From Blasia pusilla (Eukaryota; Marchantiophyta; Marchantiopsida; Blasiales), in the NCBI GenBank assembly GCA_050084515.1, contig CM114273.1:12834001-12898000 (forward strand): 64,000 nucleotides of DNA. Direction: 5' to 3'. Of the stretch, positions 10,640 through 21,982 are shown in pieces. Below the pieces are notes generated by a model, which searched no databases, was not told where the DNA came from, and was given only the letters and a program-made list of their open reading frames with translations. A program made the translations under genes and the position numbers. Each line of letters begins with the position of its first letter. Positions within the stretch are counted from its first letter, which is position 1.

Positions 10640-11640
10640 CTAAAGATCCATATCAAGCAGTTCAGGTCCATCGCCTGACCCAAGACATGGTGTCGTGATG
10701 CCTCTGATACTGACGATACTGCCATCACTCCTATGGGAAATCCCATCGCTCGCTCTCTCTCGTCGGCGTTGGGCTCCACCAACCTCTAAACCTGGTCATC
10801 CCAAACCAAGCCAAGACCGGCCTCCTTGTATGCATAGGAAGCGAGAAAACTCACAAACGTGGGAAAGGTTGCCCACGGCTTGCCTACCCTGTTGACCATA
10901 GTCAGCCGTGGTCGATCATTGTGCCTCACTGCCTGTGAGCGATGACCTAGATCCAGAATGGAATCCACTAACAAATGGGAGGGGCGCTCCACTCTCGCAT
11001 ACGCCCTCCGTAACACCGCATGGGGCACCAAGTTGGTCCACCATAGACGCGGGCGATGGGCTCTAGAACCTACACTCGCCGCATCCAAGAACACTGTTGG
11101 GCTGGTCCAGGCACGCACCTGATGAGCACTTGTCACCTCCTGTGACCTAGAGTCTCCTAAGATCGGCACATTCTCCAGAATGTAGGCTGGAGAACGAGAT
11201 TGGTGATCCTGCAACTGCCGTAAGACCCTCAACATCTCCCAAAACAACCTGGACTGAGTGTCAGCCAATCCGCTGCCTTGTCTAGCGCTCGATTGGCCTT
11301 GACATGGCCAACCGGCAATGACCAAATCAATGGTGCCTAACCAGTCTAAGTCCTGCGCCCCCAGCAACGAAATATCCCTCGGTAGGGAACTCAGGTACCC
11401 CTATACCACGGACGCGGACAATAAGTCAGGAAAATGTAGGCATAACTGTGCCACATGTCGTAGTGAGACGCGCCTTGCAACATCATCACTCTCCACATAG
11501 AGGTACTGCTACACTCGCACTTCTGCCTGCAAAATAGCGGCTAACCCGGTGCTAATCCCTCCAAAGAGATCTAACACTCGAATACCCTCCTCCGGGATAC
11601 ACCACACAATGGGTGTGGTATCCAAGGGTGTCATGATAGT
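10640..11640 (-). pseudogene. E1 DNMT3-type cytosine methyltransferase, nearly full length
   Basis: Lies between protease and RT. Motifs run in the canonical, non-permuted order. Motif I is VLDLFGGISTGLAAIL, and IV is IDLVIAGWPCQGQSS with the catalytic Cys. SRLFWEMLRVL follows, VI is ILENVPILGD (ENV), VIII is GSRAHRPRLWWTNLV, and IX-X is RERAMGFPIG plus ASRHHVLGQAMDL. The match of the C-terminal half to DNMT3 (AHRAR..WGN, ER..GFP, RLLG) and the motif order favour DNMT3 over DRM, whose motifs are rearranged. Family role: transfer of methyl from SAM to cytosine C5. Three stops (11509-11511, 11401-11403, 10786-10788) are TAG where E6 and usually E2 have CAG; otherwise it is almost intact. This is the best-preserved methyltransferase in the window. 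Confidence 0.9.
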
Positions 11641-11943
11641 ACTCCTTGCTACCTTGGGTACCTCAGACCCATCATGCTCCGGTGCAAACGTCTCGCTCCA
11701 TGCAGTCTGCACGTGCTCATCTGCCAATCGTCGAAGCTCCTCAGTCGAGCCCCGCAGCGGCACCTCTCCTCCACGGAATAATGCGGTTACCATAACACTC
11801 CTCTCCATAGAAATATCTGGTATGGGAGTATCCTCTGCATGGACATGTCCCTCAATCAAATCACTAGGCCAAGTGATGGCATTGCTAAATGCTGCTAAGG
11901 TCGCCATCTCTCCTGGCCGTTGCTCGATCACTGCACCTATGAA
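11641..11943 (-). pseudogene. E1 linker between protease and methyltransferase
   Basis: Open on the minus strand (11931-11509, continuing into motif I). It encodes about 100 residues such as WPSDLIEGHVHAEDTPIPDI, FRGGEVPLRGSTEELRRLAD and EHVQTAWSETFAPEHDGSE. It is conserved in E2 and E6, and in part in family 2 (GVVTWPGEFLEGN, DVPLWCSCGALRQEAD). I recognise no domain. Conservation between families suggests it belongs to the methyltransferase module. Confidence 0.6.
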
Positions 11944-12300
11944 TCAAACGGGTAATGAGCTAAGGAGCCCATCACCTGACTGCCATCTTGGTCTGTAGGA
12001 CGCTGACTCCTCCCAATAATCCAGGGAAAACCCCATCGGGTATAACACTGCTCCACCAACCAAGACGTCGTAGGACTCTGCAATAGTCACTATCGCCTTG
12101 GCTCGCACCACGGACTCATTTGTAGGATGTCCCAGGCAAATCCTCACCACAACCTCCTGTCGGGTGATATATTGTGTGGTACTTGCTCCACCCAAGGATG
12201 TCTGTATTCGGAATGGACAACGCTCCACATCGGCTCTTGTCAAGCCCAATCCTCTGAATGACACTTTCCCCAACATCAGGGGTTGCGCTCCTGAATCCAA
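11944..12300 (-). pseudogene. E1 retropepsin-like protease
   Basis: Minus-strand frame with active site LLDSGAQPLMLGK (DSG at the very start of the open piece), VERCPFRIQTSLGGAS, RICLGHPTNESVVRAKAIV and ESYDVLVGGAVLYPMGFSLD. It is a single-domain retropepsin type, which works as a dimer. A short deletion near 12340 separates it from gag. Confidence 0.85.
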
Positions 12301-13001
12301 TAAGACGCGTTGTGGACTAAAAGCTCTACCTCACACTAGGAGAAGTCATGGCACGCTCTATCACGGGTCTAGCGGGCATCTCCACCATCCTAGCAGCCGC
12401 AGCCTGCCATGAACTGACGTGGACGGCCTGAGCATCCGCTCCAAGGGCAAGTCCATCATCTCCTCTGCAATCACCTCTGAACGTGATGCAGGAACTCCAA
12501 CTCCGCGCTCATATAGTGAAGCTCCCAACTGAAAAGCCTCGGCGGGCGTACCCCCCAACGTCATAACATCGGAAGCAGAAAATAAAGGAGTGCGGTACAC
12601 AACGGTGGCCGCCCCCAACAACGTGCTCGACACATGCCCCTCTTGAGCATTAACAATAGGAGTCGTCGTACTCGTTTCTCCCATTGCCCTCCGTGCATGC
12701 ACACCAACAACATCACCAACTCTCCAAGAACCCTGATCAGGACCCATTGATGGGGTCCTCATCACCTCAAACAACGTGAAAGACTGAAGAAGCCTAGTTT
12801 GTTTCCTGGCTTCCCCTCGTTGTGGATCCAACTCTACGGCTACTCCACGCGTCGCAACTGCGGCTGCCTCCATCTGGGCAACCCCGCACATCCAACCAGG
12901 ATCCTCCCGATCTCTAGCTACTCCATATGATGTCGATGCCACGGATCCGACATCGGGTAATCTCAATGCCATAGCGGCAATCTGCTCTTGTAGCTACTCT
13001 A
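12301..13001 (-). pseudogene. E1 gag, C-terminal part (left of insertion E3)
   Basis: Open on the minus strand from 12972 to 12361. It continues gag from 22349 after E3: MALRLPDVGSVASTSYG, DREDPGWMCGVAQMEAA, VELDPQRGEARKQTRLLQSF, VVYRTPLFSASDVMTLGGTP. Equivalent to 7340-8020 in E2 and 59731-60410 in E6. The function of this stretch between nucleocapsid and protease is not known to me. Confidence 0.75.
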
Positions 13002-13108
13002 TGTCGTGTGAATCCACATCGTCATACAACATACATCGTTGACATACCATACTCACATACATACATAACATAGGCGAGAGCATCCACAAACACAAGTGTA
13101 CTACAACT
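13002..13108 (-). repeat. E3 3' terminal segment A (107 bp)
   Basis: On the plus strand it begins TGTCGTGTGAATCCACATCG and ends at CTACAACT beside the purine tract (GTTAGGGGGGCG on the minus strand). Homologous to 25055-25161 and 25531-25637 in E4, all 107 bp. Only one A is present in E3. Confidence 0.85.
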
Positions 13109-13280
13109 CGCCCCCCTAACTGGCGGTTAGGTCCCTCTAACTCCCAGGTAGCCCTATACATCTACTACATGCTATACACCTTCGTGGATGCACGAATCAG
13201 AAGGCCGGGTGCTAGGTTGCCCCATTGTTAGTCGCACATCTGTAATCCATATCATGCAAAGATCAAGTCATCTACCTCTC

Positions 13281-13430
13281 CTAAGTACATCGAGGACAAA
13301 CCCACCTTCCAGTAGGAACAACATCCAAACGTGGAGTCAAACACATCATGTGCCAACCCCTAGAACACCGATCACACACCAACATATGGGTGCGTTACGT
13401 GAGACCCACCCACACAACATGCACCTCAAG
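13281..13430 (-). pseudogene. E3 C-terminal PHD finger of the integrase ORF (one frameshift)
   Basis: After the integrase tail, LRCMLCG gives the first CxxC. After a one-base shift come MLVCDRCSRGWHMMC and, further on, VCPRCT with stop TAG at 13281-13283. Together these supply all Cys4-His-Cys3 ligands of a PHD finger. PHD fingers usually bind histone H3 tails. Position at the end of the polyprotein, where some other Ty3 elements carry a chromodomain, suggests targeting to chromatin (inference). Confidence 0.82.
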
Positions 13431-14772
13431 CTAGCACGTATCATGGCTAAGCTTGGGTCAACAGTACCATCCACATTTGGAAGATGACATGGCGCACAAG
13501 TACGCACATGGTCCTTCCAAAAAACTCCATCACGATCCTCCAACATGAGAACTCCAGAAGCTAACACCTCACGCACTCGTAAAATAGTGCGGCCTGCCGT
13601 CACATCCAACGTTTTCGGTGCAATATGCTGCAAATAGACATAGTCCCCCACATGGAACTTACGAATCGATGGTCGATAACCTCCACCCCGAATGGTTGCA
13701 TACCCGCAACGTATCCCTATGTTGAGCAATGGCAAGATTCTGAAAGGCTGTTGGCATAACTCTCCGAAAGAGCTCTTCGCCCGAGAACACACTCTCATCC
13801 ACATCTCTGGGTCATCAAGGTTCACCACCTCACTAGACTCGTGACGAATTGCTGCTGGCAAGTCTGGATCTCGGCCGTATAGCAGAAAATAAGGTGAGAA
13901 GGAAGCCAAGGATGCTTGGCGACTGAACCTATACCCTATGGCTAACCATGGCAACTGAATATCCCAGTCTCCAAGATGCCCCTTCTGTAGGCCATACTTG
14001 CGCAATGCCCTCTTCACCGTCTGAACCACACGCTCAGCCAAACCATCCGCCTCTGGATGATCTCGAGACGTGGTCCAATGATCAATCAACGCCTTGTCAC
14101 ACAAGACCGAAACTCACCCCAAACTCAGACCTGGTCGGTCAACACTTCAATTGGTGCACCAAAATGACTAAGCACTCTATCAAGAAACGCATACGCCGTT
14201 CCCTCACTTGCCTTGTCAGGTAATGCCACCAACTCAATCCACTTGGAGAAGTGCTCCACCATCACCAACACATATTGATGATGTCGTACAGTCAACGGTA
14301 ACGGTAATGGTCTCGCAAAGTCCACACTCCAACAGTAAACCAACCCCATAATAGGCAAGGGATGTAACTGTGGTGTAGGGGCATTGAATGATGCCCTCAC
14401 CCGGTCACAAACCATACAACGTGACACCAACTGCTGCACCTGAGTATGCATGCCACGCCACCCATACTGACCAAGGAGTAAGCTATACGTACGCTTTACC
14501 CCAAAATGTCCCAACTCCTCATGGGCATGTCGCACAATGCGCTCTCTCTGAGCCAAATGCCGCACTACTCGTACTCTACCATCCTCCCACATACGGAGAA
14601 TATGTGTTCCCTCCAATCGATACCTCTTAGCACGTTGAAGAACACGGTCTCGCTCCTTGGCACTCACTATGCCTGGCACCCTACTGGTCCATAGGAACTC
14701 CAACACCAACGCATCATCATGAATATCATGTTGATCCGTACCACCATCTCCAACCTTATGAAGGCTGGCCAT
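13431..14772 (-). pseudogene. E3 integrase
   Basis: Two minus-strand frames (14772-14125 and 14104-13346) with a break between them. HHCC zinc region: HAHEELGHFGVKRT, then CMVCDRVRAS. Core: YCWSVDFARP (first Asp), GAPIEVLTDQV (second Asp), HPEADGLAERVVQTVKRALR (Glu). C-terminal part: FHVGDYVYLQHIAPKTLDVT and VLMLEDRDGVFWKDHVRTC. The break falls right after the second Asp region. Otherwise typical for Ty3 integrase. Confidence 0.88.
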
Positions 14773-15337
14773 CTACCCTCTGACTAGAGTAAGATGTCAT
14801 GTGGTCCTCCATACTAGAGTCCACCCCTAACCAACATAAAAAGGCGGATGCATGCCAACCTGGCAGCATCTCCTCATCAACCTCGCCATGCCATCTAGCC
14901 CCAGTTGCATCCTCTTGGCTAGTAGATGGGTTCCTACTCAACCCATCAGCATCAAGGTTGGAAACTTCAGGTCTATGTACCACCTGGAAGTCATACTCCT
15001 GTAAGATAAGAGCCCACCATGCAAGCTTCCCTGTAAGCTTGTCAGACTCCATCAACCACTTGAGCGGCTGGTGATCAGTAAGAAGGGTAAACAATGTGCC
15101 AAACAAGTAACACCTAAAGTGTGCCATAGCCCACACTACTGCCAATTACTCTCCCTCATATGAATTGGAGCGCGACTCCGCTGCATTATTCGAACGACTT
15201 GCATAGGCCACCACAAACTCCATGTGCTCATCATCATGTTGTGTCAACACCGCTCCAAGTCCCAACCTACTCCAATCAGTTTGTAACTGAAATGAGCACC
15301 CTCTGATAGGTCTCCTCAAGATAGACGCCGCCACCAA
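14756..15337 (-). pseudogene. E3 RNase H domain
   Basis: Frames 15337-15146 and 15145-14756 are continuous apart from a stop (TAA) after SYEGE where other copies have Cys. Landmarks: FQLQTDWSRLGLGAVLTQHD, YEGE, LLTDHQPLKWLMESDKLTGK, NLDADGLSRNPSTS. These supply the acidic active-site residues. Lies between RT and integrase as usual for Ty3 elements. Confidence 0.85.
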
Positions 15338-16399
15338 CTAGGCCTTGAGCTCCACAAAAGCTCTCTCCTGATCATCTCCCCAGTGCCACTCATGATCTGA
15401 TTTCAACAATTGGTTCAAAGGCTTTGCCATAACACTAAATCCCTTCACATACCTCCGATAGTATTTCGCCAATCCCATGAATGCCCGAACTCTACTCACA
15501 TCTACCGGACAAGGAATAAGTGCAATAGCCTCCACCTTTGCTTGCTGAACTCCCAAACCACTTGGATAGATCACATGACCCAAGTACTCAATATCCTCAT
15601 GGAAGAACTTACACTTTCTTGGATGCAAACGTAGACCATGAGCTTTCAACCGCTCAAACACAATCTGCAAATGTATCTGATGCTCCTCCACCATGTTACT
15701 GAATACCAAGATATCATCAATGTAACACCAAAAAAAATCCAACCTTGCTAGGATCCTGTCCATCACTCTTTGAAACTCGGCAGGTGCATTCTTCAACCCA
15801 AAGGGTAAGAATTTCCACTGGTACAAACAATCCTTGCCATGAGAGTTGACACCCCAAAATGCTATCTTGGCCTTGTCACTCTCTCGAATCGGCAACTGCT
15901 GGTATCCTGCCCGAAGATCCAAAGTACTGAAAATCTTTGCCTATCCCACCACATCAAAGATCTCCTCAGGTGTAGGCATGGCATACCTATCAGCCTTGGT
16001 CTGCCGATTGATAGGACGGTAATCTCCACACATCCGCCTATCCGTGTAGTTGCCATGCACATCCTTTTTAGCAAGCATGATAGTGGCTAAAGCATACTCT
16101 CCATGCGACAACTCCACTAATCCAGCCTCCAAAAGGTCTAACGTCCTACTCTAAATCAGGTCCCTCTCCATATCACTATATCGGTAGGGACGACGAAAGA
16201 TTGGCATATCACTAGCGAAATCAATCCGTATACCGGGTCCAACCAAAGCACCCAACTCCTTCATGCTAAAGGCAAAACAACTCCCATAAGCACGTAGGAA
16301 CTGTATCAAGCGTCGTTCCTCACCTCCCGTAAGCTTGGGCCCAAGTAATGGCTCCCAAGTCTCCTCCACTTGCACACTAGAGGGAGAGGACGACGCCAT
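15338..16399 (-). pseudogene. E3 reverse transcriptase
   Basis: Minus-strand frames 16399-16151, 16132-15941 and 15922-15338. Landmarks: IFRRPYRYSDMERDLI, MCGDYRPINRQTKADRYAMP, MDLRAGYQQLPIRESDKAKI, FGLKNAPAEFQRVMDRILAR, FWCYIDDILVFSNMVEEHQ with the catalytic Asp pair, LGHVIYPSGLGVQQAKVEAI and FMGLAKYYRRYVKGFS. Separated only by single stops, so this RT is close to intact. Confidence 0.9.
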
Positions 16400-16405
16400 T
16401 GGCTG

Positions 16406-17635
16406 CTACGCAACCCCCTCACAAGATGATACACCCTTAGCTACACCATCATCTGAGCAAATAACTCCTCCACCAGCATGAGCAACCAACTCCACATGCC
16501 CAGCCATTACATCCCATCTACTCCAAGGATGCAAAATACTACTCTCCTCGCCCTCAGCCGATGCCTCTACAGTCCCGGTAGCCATCGAGCTCATTACAAG
16601 GGGTGGAAGACCCACAGACATAGTCCAAAGTCGACGCTGCTCGGCCATACCAAGACTCAAAATCCAAGTCAAACAATTCAGGTCCATGGCCTGACCCAAC
16701 ACATGACGTCGTGAAGCCTCGAAATGGAAGCAATCATTTGTCACACCAAGAGCAAATTCCATCGCACGCTCTCTCTCATCGGCGTTAGGCTCCACCAATC
16801 GCCGACATGAGAATCCCATACAAGCCCGGGACCACCTTCCTTGTAGGCATGTAACGAGGGAAAACTCACAAATGTGGGTAGTGCCATCCTAGGTTGGCCC
16901 ACACGGTTCACCACTGCCATGGGTGACCGATCAATAACCTCACCACTTGAGAAAGTCGCCAAGATTCAAGATACTATCCACCGTAAAGGCAAGGATCCCC
17001 GACCGCATCATATGCTTAACGTAGAACCTCCCTAGGCAACAAGTTTGTCCACCACAAGCGTGGACGATGTGCACGTGAGCCGACTTGCACTGCATCCAAC
17101 AACACCGCTGGTCCAATCCAAGACCGCACCTCATGAACACTCGCCATCATCCGGGTCCGAGTGTCACCCAACAATGGAACATTCTCGGAATGTAAGCCGA
17201 GCACGTGCGTCGATGAACTTGAAGATGTCGTAACACCCGTAACATCTCCCAAAATAATCGAGACCTAGGGTCGTGTAATCCCTCACCACGACCAGCACGT
17301 GTATGACCCTGACATGGCCATCCAACAATCACCAAATCCACAGGAGCAACCCTCTCAAGGTCTTGCGCCCCCAACAATGCAATGTGTGACGGCAAAGCAC
17401 GCTGGTACCCACGAATAGTTGATGGAGGCAACAACTCATGATATCTCCATATCAACTGACCGATATGTCGGGATGAGACTCTTTGGGCCGTCTCATCTCG
17501 CTCCACATACACGTATCTCCGCACAGGAATACCGGCATGCAACACTGCAGCCAAACCAGTGCTAATCCCACCAAAGAGATCTAATAGACAAATGCCCTCC
17601 GGTGGATACTGCCATACAATGGGTGTAGTATCCAA
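16406..17635 (-). pseudogene. E3 DNMT3-type cytosine methyltransferase
   Basis: Frames 17635-17147, 17252-17016 and 16819-16406 give, in order: motif I LLDLFGGISTGLAAVLH, YVYVERDETAQRVSSRHIGQ, motif IV VDLVIVGWPCQGHTRAGRGE (catalytic Cys), SRLFWEMLRVLRHL, motif VI SENVPLLGD, motif VIII GSRAHRPRLWWTNLLP, and the IX-X region EPNADERERAMEFALG with ASRRHVLGQAMDLN. A frameshift near 17200 and others near 16900 break it. It is clearly homologous to the family 1 enzyme yet diverged, so the module predates the split of the two families. Confidence 0.88.
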
Positions 17636-18031
17636 AGGGGACCCAACTGGACCAGAAGTAGGAGTCCGCCGCGGGGCCTCCTCTTCCTCGTGAGATATAA
17701 CAGCCTCACACCAAGCCTCCTACATTAGGCGATCAGCCTCTTGCCGTAGTGCACCGCATGAACACCAAAGTGGCACATCCAACGATGAGGATGCCACTGC
17801 TGCAAAAATAGGGACCTCCTCTACCTCCTCATGCACAGGAGAATCCATCGCAGAAAGATTACCCTCCAAAAATTCTCCTGGCCAAGTCACTACTCCACTA
17901 AAACCAGCCACAGATGCTAACACCGTTGGGGAAGACCCTCCTGGTCGAGCCCCATAAATAAATCTCACAAGAACCTAGCTCATACGTCCATCCCTGGACT
18001 GCCAACCATGTCTTTAAGACGCTGTCTTAGT
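17636..18031 (-). pseudogene. E3 linker between protease and methyltransferase
   Basis: Open piece 17968-17720: GGSSPTVLASVAGFSGVVTW, PGEFLEGNLSAMDSP, DVPLWCSCGALRQEADRLM. It aligns with the family 1 linker (TLAAFSNAITWPSDLIEGHV, GGEVPLRGSTEELRRLAD). No known domain. Confidence 0.6.
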
Positions 18032-19494
18032 TCAGTAGTCCATCTGAAAATCCACCGGGTACAATACTACTCCTCCAACTAGTACATCATACGACTCGGC
18101 TGATGTGACCACTGCGGGTACTCCCAACCGGGAGCTATCAGTCGCATGATCTGGTCTCAACTGTACAGACAACTTCTCCCGTGTCATGAATTTAGACCTA
18201 TCATTGGCTACTCCAAGTGATGTTTGAATCTGGAATGGGCAAGGCTCAAGCTGTGACCTCCGAATACCCAAACCAATACATGCCGCCTTTCCCAACATCA
18301 AAGGTTGGGCACCAGAGTCTAACAAGACTCTATCTGGTCTATACACCTGACATGTAGGACTCACCAATCGGAATATCCCACTCCAGTTGTCCAACATACA
18401 TACACCAGGTATAAGCCTCTCACGATCAATGGCTGGCCGAGTTGGTAATGCATCCATCTTCGCCGCTGCTGCCTGCCAAGTAGCACTGGTACTCAATGCT
18501 ACACCTGACATAGAGGGTCGCTCCACCGCAACACCCTCATCCACCTCAGCATGTGTAGCAGTAACACCCCCACGTTCACACAACGTGGCTGCTAGTTGAA
18601 ATACAGGAGCTAAGTCAAATCCTAAAGCCATCAGCTTCGTGGCCGAAAACAATGGGAATCCCAACATTGAAGTTCCCATCCGCAATATTGCACTGGATGC
18701 TGCATCCGTGTCTACTACACACGATGTAGATACCTCAGTCCCCATTGTAGGCTCAATAGGTTGCGTAGGAACCATGGATGGAGTCCTAAGCACCTCAGAC
18801 AACAAGAATGAGTGGGGAAGCCTAGCCTGCCTCCCAGCCTCACCTCTTTGTGGGTCCAACTCCACAGTAGCACCATGTGGCTCTGACGCTCCAGTGGCTC
18901 CTCTCGTAACTATAGCTGATGCCTCAACCTGTGCTGCACTCGCCATATAAGAGAGATCATCCCCTCCATAAGAGGTGGAAGCCCCTGCTCCCGAACCTGC
19001 TCTATGCTGGATACCAGCCATGATAGCCAACTTCTGCTCCAACTGCTCAATCTTGGCAGCCATAGCTGACTCTGTCGTAGTGGTAGAGGTACCCATGGTA
19101 GGCTCTCCAACCACTGGTCCACCTCCACCACCCCTACCACCTCGGCCTCTTGGAGCTACTCCACCACGGCCGCGGCCTGATCTCAACTCTGGATGAAGAT
19201 AAAAGCAACGCTCTCGAGGATGACCTGGTCTCCCGCAATGATCACACTGAGTTGGGGCCGACTGAGGCCCATCCTCCAAAGTGTGTCTCCCATCCTCTTG
19301 GGTACAAAACCTCCTAACATGATCATCTCCACATGTCCAACATGACTGTCCTTGCTGCGGGGCAGCAAATGAAGGCAATGGTCTCTGCGCAAGTGTCCCT
19401 CTAGGACCTGACTGAGGTTGTGTGTAACCCCCATGATTCCCACTACTACTACCATCACCACTACTACGAGACTATGAGGTGGACTGCTGAACAC
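18032..19494 (-). CDS. E3 nucleocapsid (two CCHC knuckles) and retropepsin, long intact frame
   Basis: The frame 19378-18032 (448 codons) is the longest in the window. Near its start is a knuckle-like CWTCGDDHVRRFC (CX2CX3HX4C, one residue short of the norm), then a canonical CDHCGRPGHPRERC. An RGRGG-rich stretch and a Ser/Thr/Ala-rich spacer follow. The retropepsin site is RVLLDSGAQPLMLGKAACIG, and the frame ends in ESYDVLVGGVVLYPVDFQMD. Knuckles bind element RNA; the protease matures the polyprotein. The start is not a true protein start, since gag continues upstream across a frame break. Confidence 0.85.
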
Positions 19495-20469
19495 GAGAAG
19501 TAGTAGTTGTATCCCTATTGAATGCGGATGTCACCACTCTCTCCTCCACCATATTAAGCTCAATCTTCTCAGATAGAGCAAACACATGGGTCAATGTGGG
19601 TGAATCATCACTCATAAGAGTAGCATCACGTACCCTGCGGTGCAACTCTATGTCCAAGATCCCATACCAAAACTGGACTGCCTGAGCCTCAATCACACCC
19701 TAGGTAACTGAAATCAAGCTTCCCATACGAGTGTATGCCTCATAAAGACTCTCACCAGTCTTTCGCTCAAATTCCTGAAGACTCCTCAACTTCTCTGTCT
19801 CCACTCCATGATAGTTCTTCTTCAACCTCTTGAAGAACTCTGCAACCGGGTGAACGATGGTGGGGCACTAGTACCTCCACTAGTACCCCCACTGGTACCT
19901 CCATGGGTACCTCCACTGGTACCCCCACTCCGGCTCGTACTCGTACCACTCAACCTCGGGCTGGCTGGCATAGTAGGAGCACTACTACCAATACCACCAT
20001 GGGTGATAGACACATAGCCTGGAGACCAATATTATCTCCACGCCTTGATCTCAGCAACATGGTCCTTCCTAAACTCATTATAATCGTTCATGGATGGTCC
20101 CTCCAAATGCTGAAACAACCCCTTCCAAGCCAAGAAGGATGTAAACAACGTGGCATTCCGCAACATTTGTATATCACACCACGTATCAAACTCATGCATG
20201 AAGTCCTCCAACTCAATGGTGCCCACTACACCCGAGTATCTTCGTGGGCCCTTCATGGTCCCATATATCCCGTCCATGTCCCAAATCAATGGAGCTGCAA
20301 CACTCGATAACAACGTAGAAGACTCGGTGTTTGGAACACCCTCGTCCTCTTCTTCATCAACCTTCGGAAGTGGAAAAGGTAGCCGATACCTCAATCCACT
20401 CCATGTAAAACCACCACTGTCCGCACCATGGTCCCCAACCAGACCACCAGACATCTCCGTGATGACCAA
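19472..20469 (-). pseudogene. E3 gag capsid region
   Basis: Minus-strand pieces: VGTIELEDFMHEFDTWCDIQ, LAWKGLFQHLEGPSMNDYNE, HVAEIKAWR, and further on AQAVQFWYGILDIELHRRVR and HVFALSEKIELNMVEERVVT. This is a retrotransposon-gag capsid arrangement. A Gly/Thr-rich repeat (variants of GGTSGGTHGGTSGGTS on the minus strand, about 19870-19940) lies in the middle. Probable start near 20469. Small breaks separate the pieces. Confidence 0.8.
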
Positions 20470-21982
20470 CGCCGATGCCGCACCACCACCAAATTACCAC
20501 CACTAAGTAACCAAGTGATGTCGATGTCGTTGTACTATTCTAGCTCTACTAGCTATGGGTGTAGGCAACCTAACCTGTCATCACCACAAGAAGCCTCCCA
20601 CGGTCTACTGGTCATCACTCCAACCTCACTATCGGTAGCACACAGGAGTAACACTACTCTGGAAATCAGCGTCAACCCTAACAATGGGCGCGCAAGCAAG
20701 AAGCAACGATGGAGGGGATCCAAACAGAGGAAGTCCAACAACGACCCTCCAATCGCAGATGGAAATCAAGGTAACACAATCCACCAAAAGTGGCGCCCCT
20801 TGAATCCACAGAACCCACCACACAATTCTAACGCAATAGCTACTCCGCCGTTGGTCGATGACGTGCTAGTCGCACTCGCAGCACCTGAAAATATCACCTG
20901 TATGGAGAGGCTACACCATAGTGTGCACTAGAGGTCCATCAACCAAAAACCCGATATGCATAAACCGCCTAACACATCTCCGAACAGCACCAAATGAGTT
21001 ACACCAGTGTGTACACTAGCATAGTTAAGAACTCAACAGTTAAGCGTCTTCCACACAAAATAGCCCAAAGATGGGTGACCAATTATGCAACACTCAACTC
21101 ACAAATCCTGCAAAAATTGCCTCACGCCCAAGCAAGCAAGATTGCTTGCTTGCTCCTTGCTCCTTGGTCCTTACTCCCCCTCTCACGCCCACTCGCCCCG
21201 AGCTACCACGAGTTGCCTCGAAGCCTCAAAATGCTCGAGACATGCCCCGTTTGCCATGCTTTGCTATGGAGAGAGGCCCAACCAGGGCGCCCCCAATGGC
21301 ATAGGTATCTCCAACAACAGATGAATCACCAACCAACCAACCCCTCCGATCTGTTGTCCACCATAGCCAGACCTTGAGCTAGTCCGCAAAATTTCGATCA
21401 GAAATTACTCCACAAATCCTCAACCAAAATTGAATCTATTTCAACCAGAATTCAATTGACCACCGTAGCTATCTCTCCACAAAAAATCAGCTACAATTGA
21501 GCTCTGTACTCTGAGCTAAAAATGAGACAAACTTGCTGTCCATACACCTCCAGAATTGCAAATCCGACAGCGCTTCCGCCCAAATTCATGCACGCAGAAA
21601 TCCGCAATGCTCCACACACTCAAGCAGATAGCTTCAAAAGAGACCACAATACAAGTAGCAACAGGAACCTCTCACCCGATCTGGATGAATTTCAACAGAG
21701 CTTCCGCACTCCAAGCTCTCCACATCAGAAAACCGCCGAACACGAACTAGAATCTTCAATCCTTGATAACTTCCAACTCCCTTGATGGAATCCGGCGATC
21801 TAAAGCGCGTTGGAAAGCTCTCAGCAAGGCGCTTCTTTCCCAATCAACCACGCACCAGATTATTACCTCCAACATAGGCCACAAGCCACGAACATCCACG
21901 GTTGAGTACACAATCAGCCCTAACCAGATCCTACTTGATCCACAATTGAAGCTACCATCGATCTACTCCAATTCTTTGAGTG
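20470..21982 (-). other. E3 leader
   Basis: About 1.5 kb between B and gag with no supported protein. Homologous to 32930-34444 in E4. It contains a GCAAGCAAGC-type short repeat around 21130-21160. No tRNA primer-binding site (TGG-type) is seen at the B/leader border. Confidence 0.65.

Noticed and set aside
10640-11640. DRM-type methyltransferase
   Set aside because: DRM enzymes have rearranged motifs (VI-X before I-V). Here motif I comes first, followed by IV, VI, VIII, IX-X.
11549-11998. Plus-strand open frames over the methyltransferase and other pol regions
   Set aside because: They mirror the conserved minus-strand coding sequence, recur in every copy, and show no motif.
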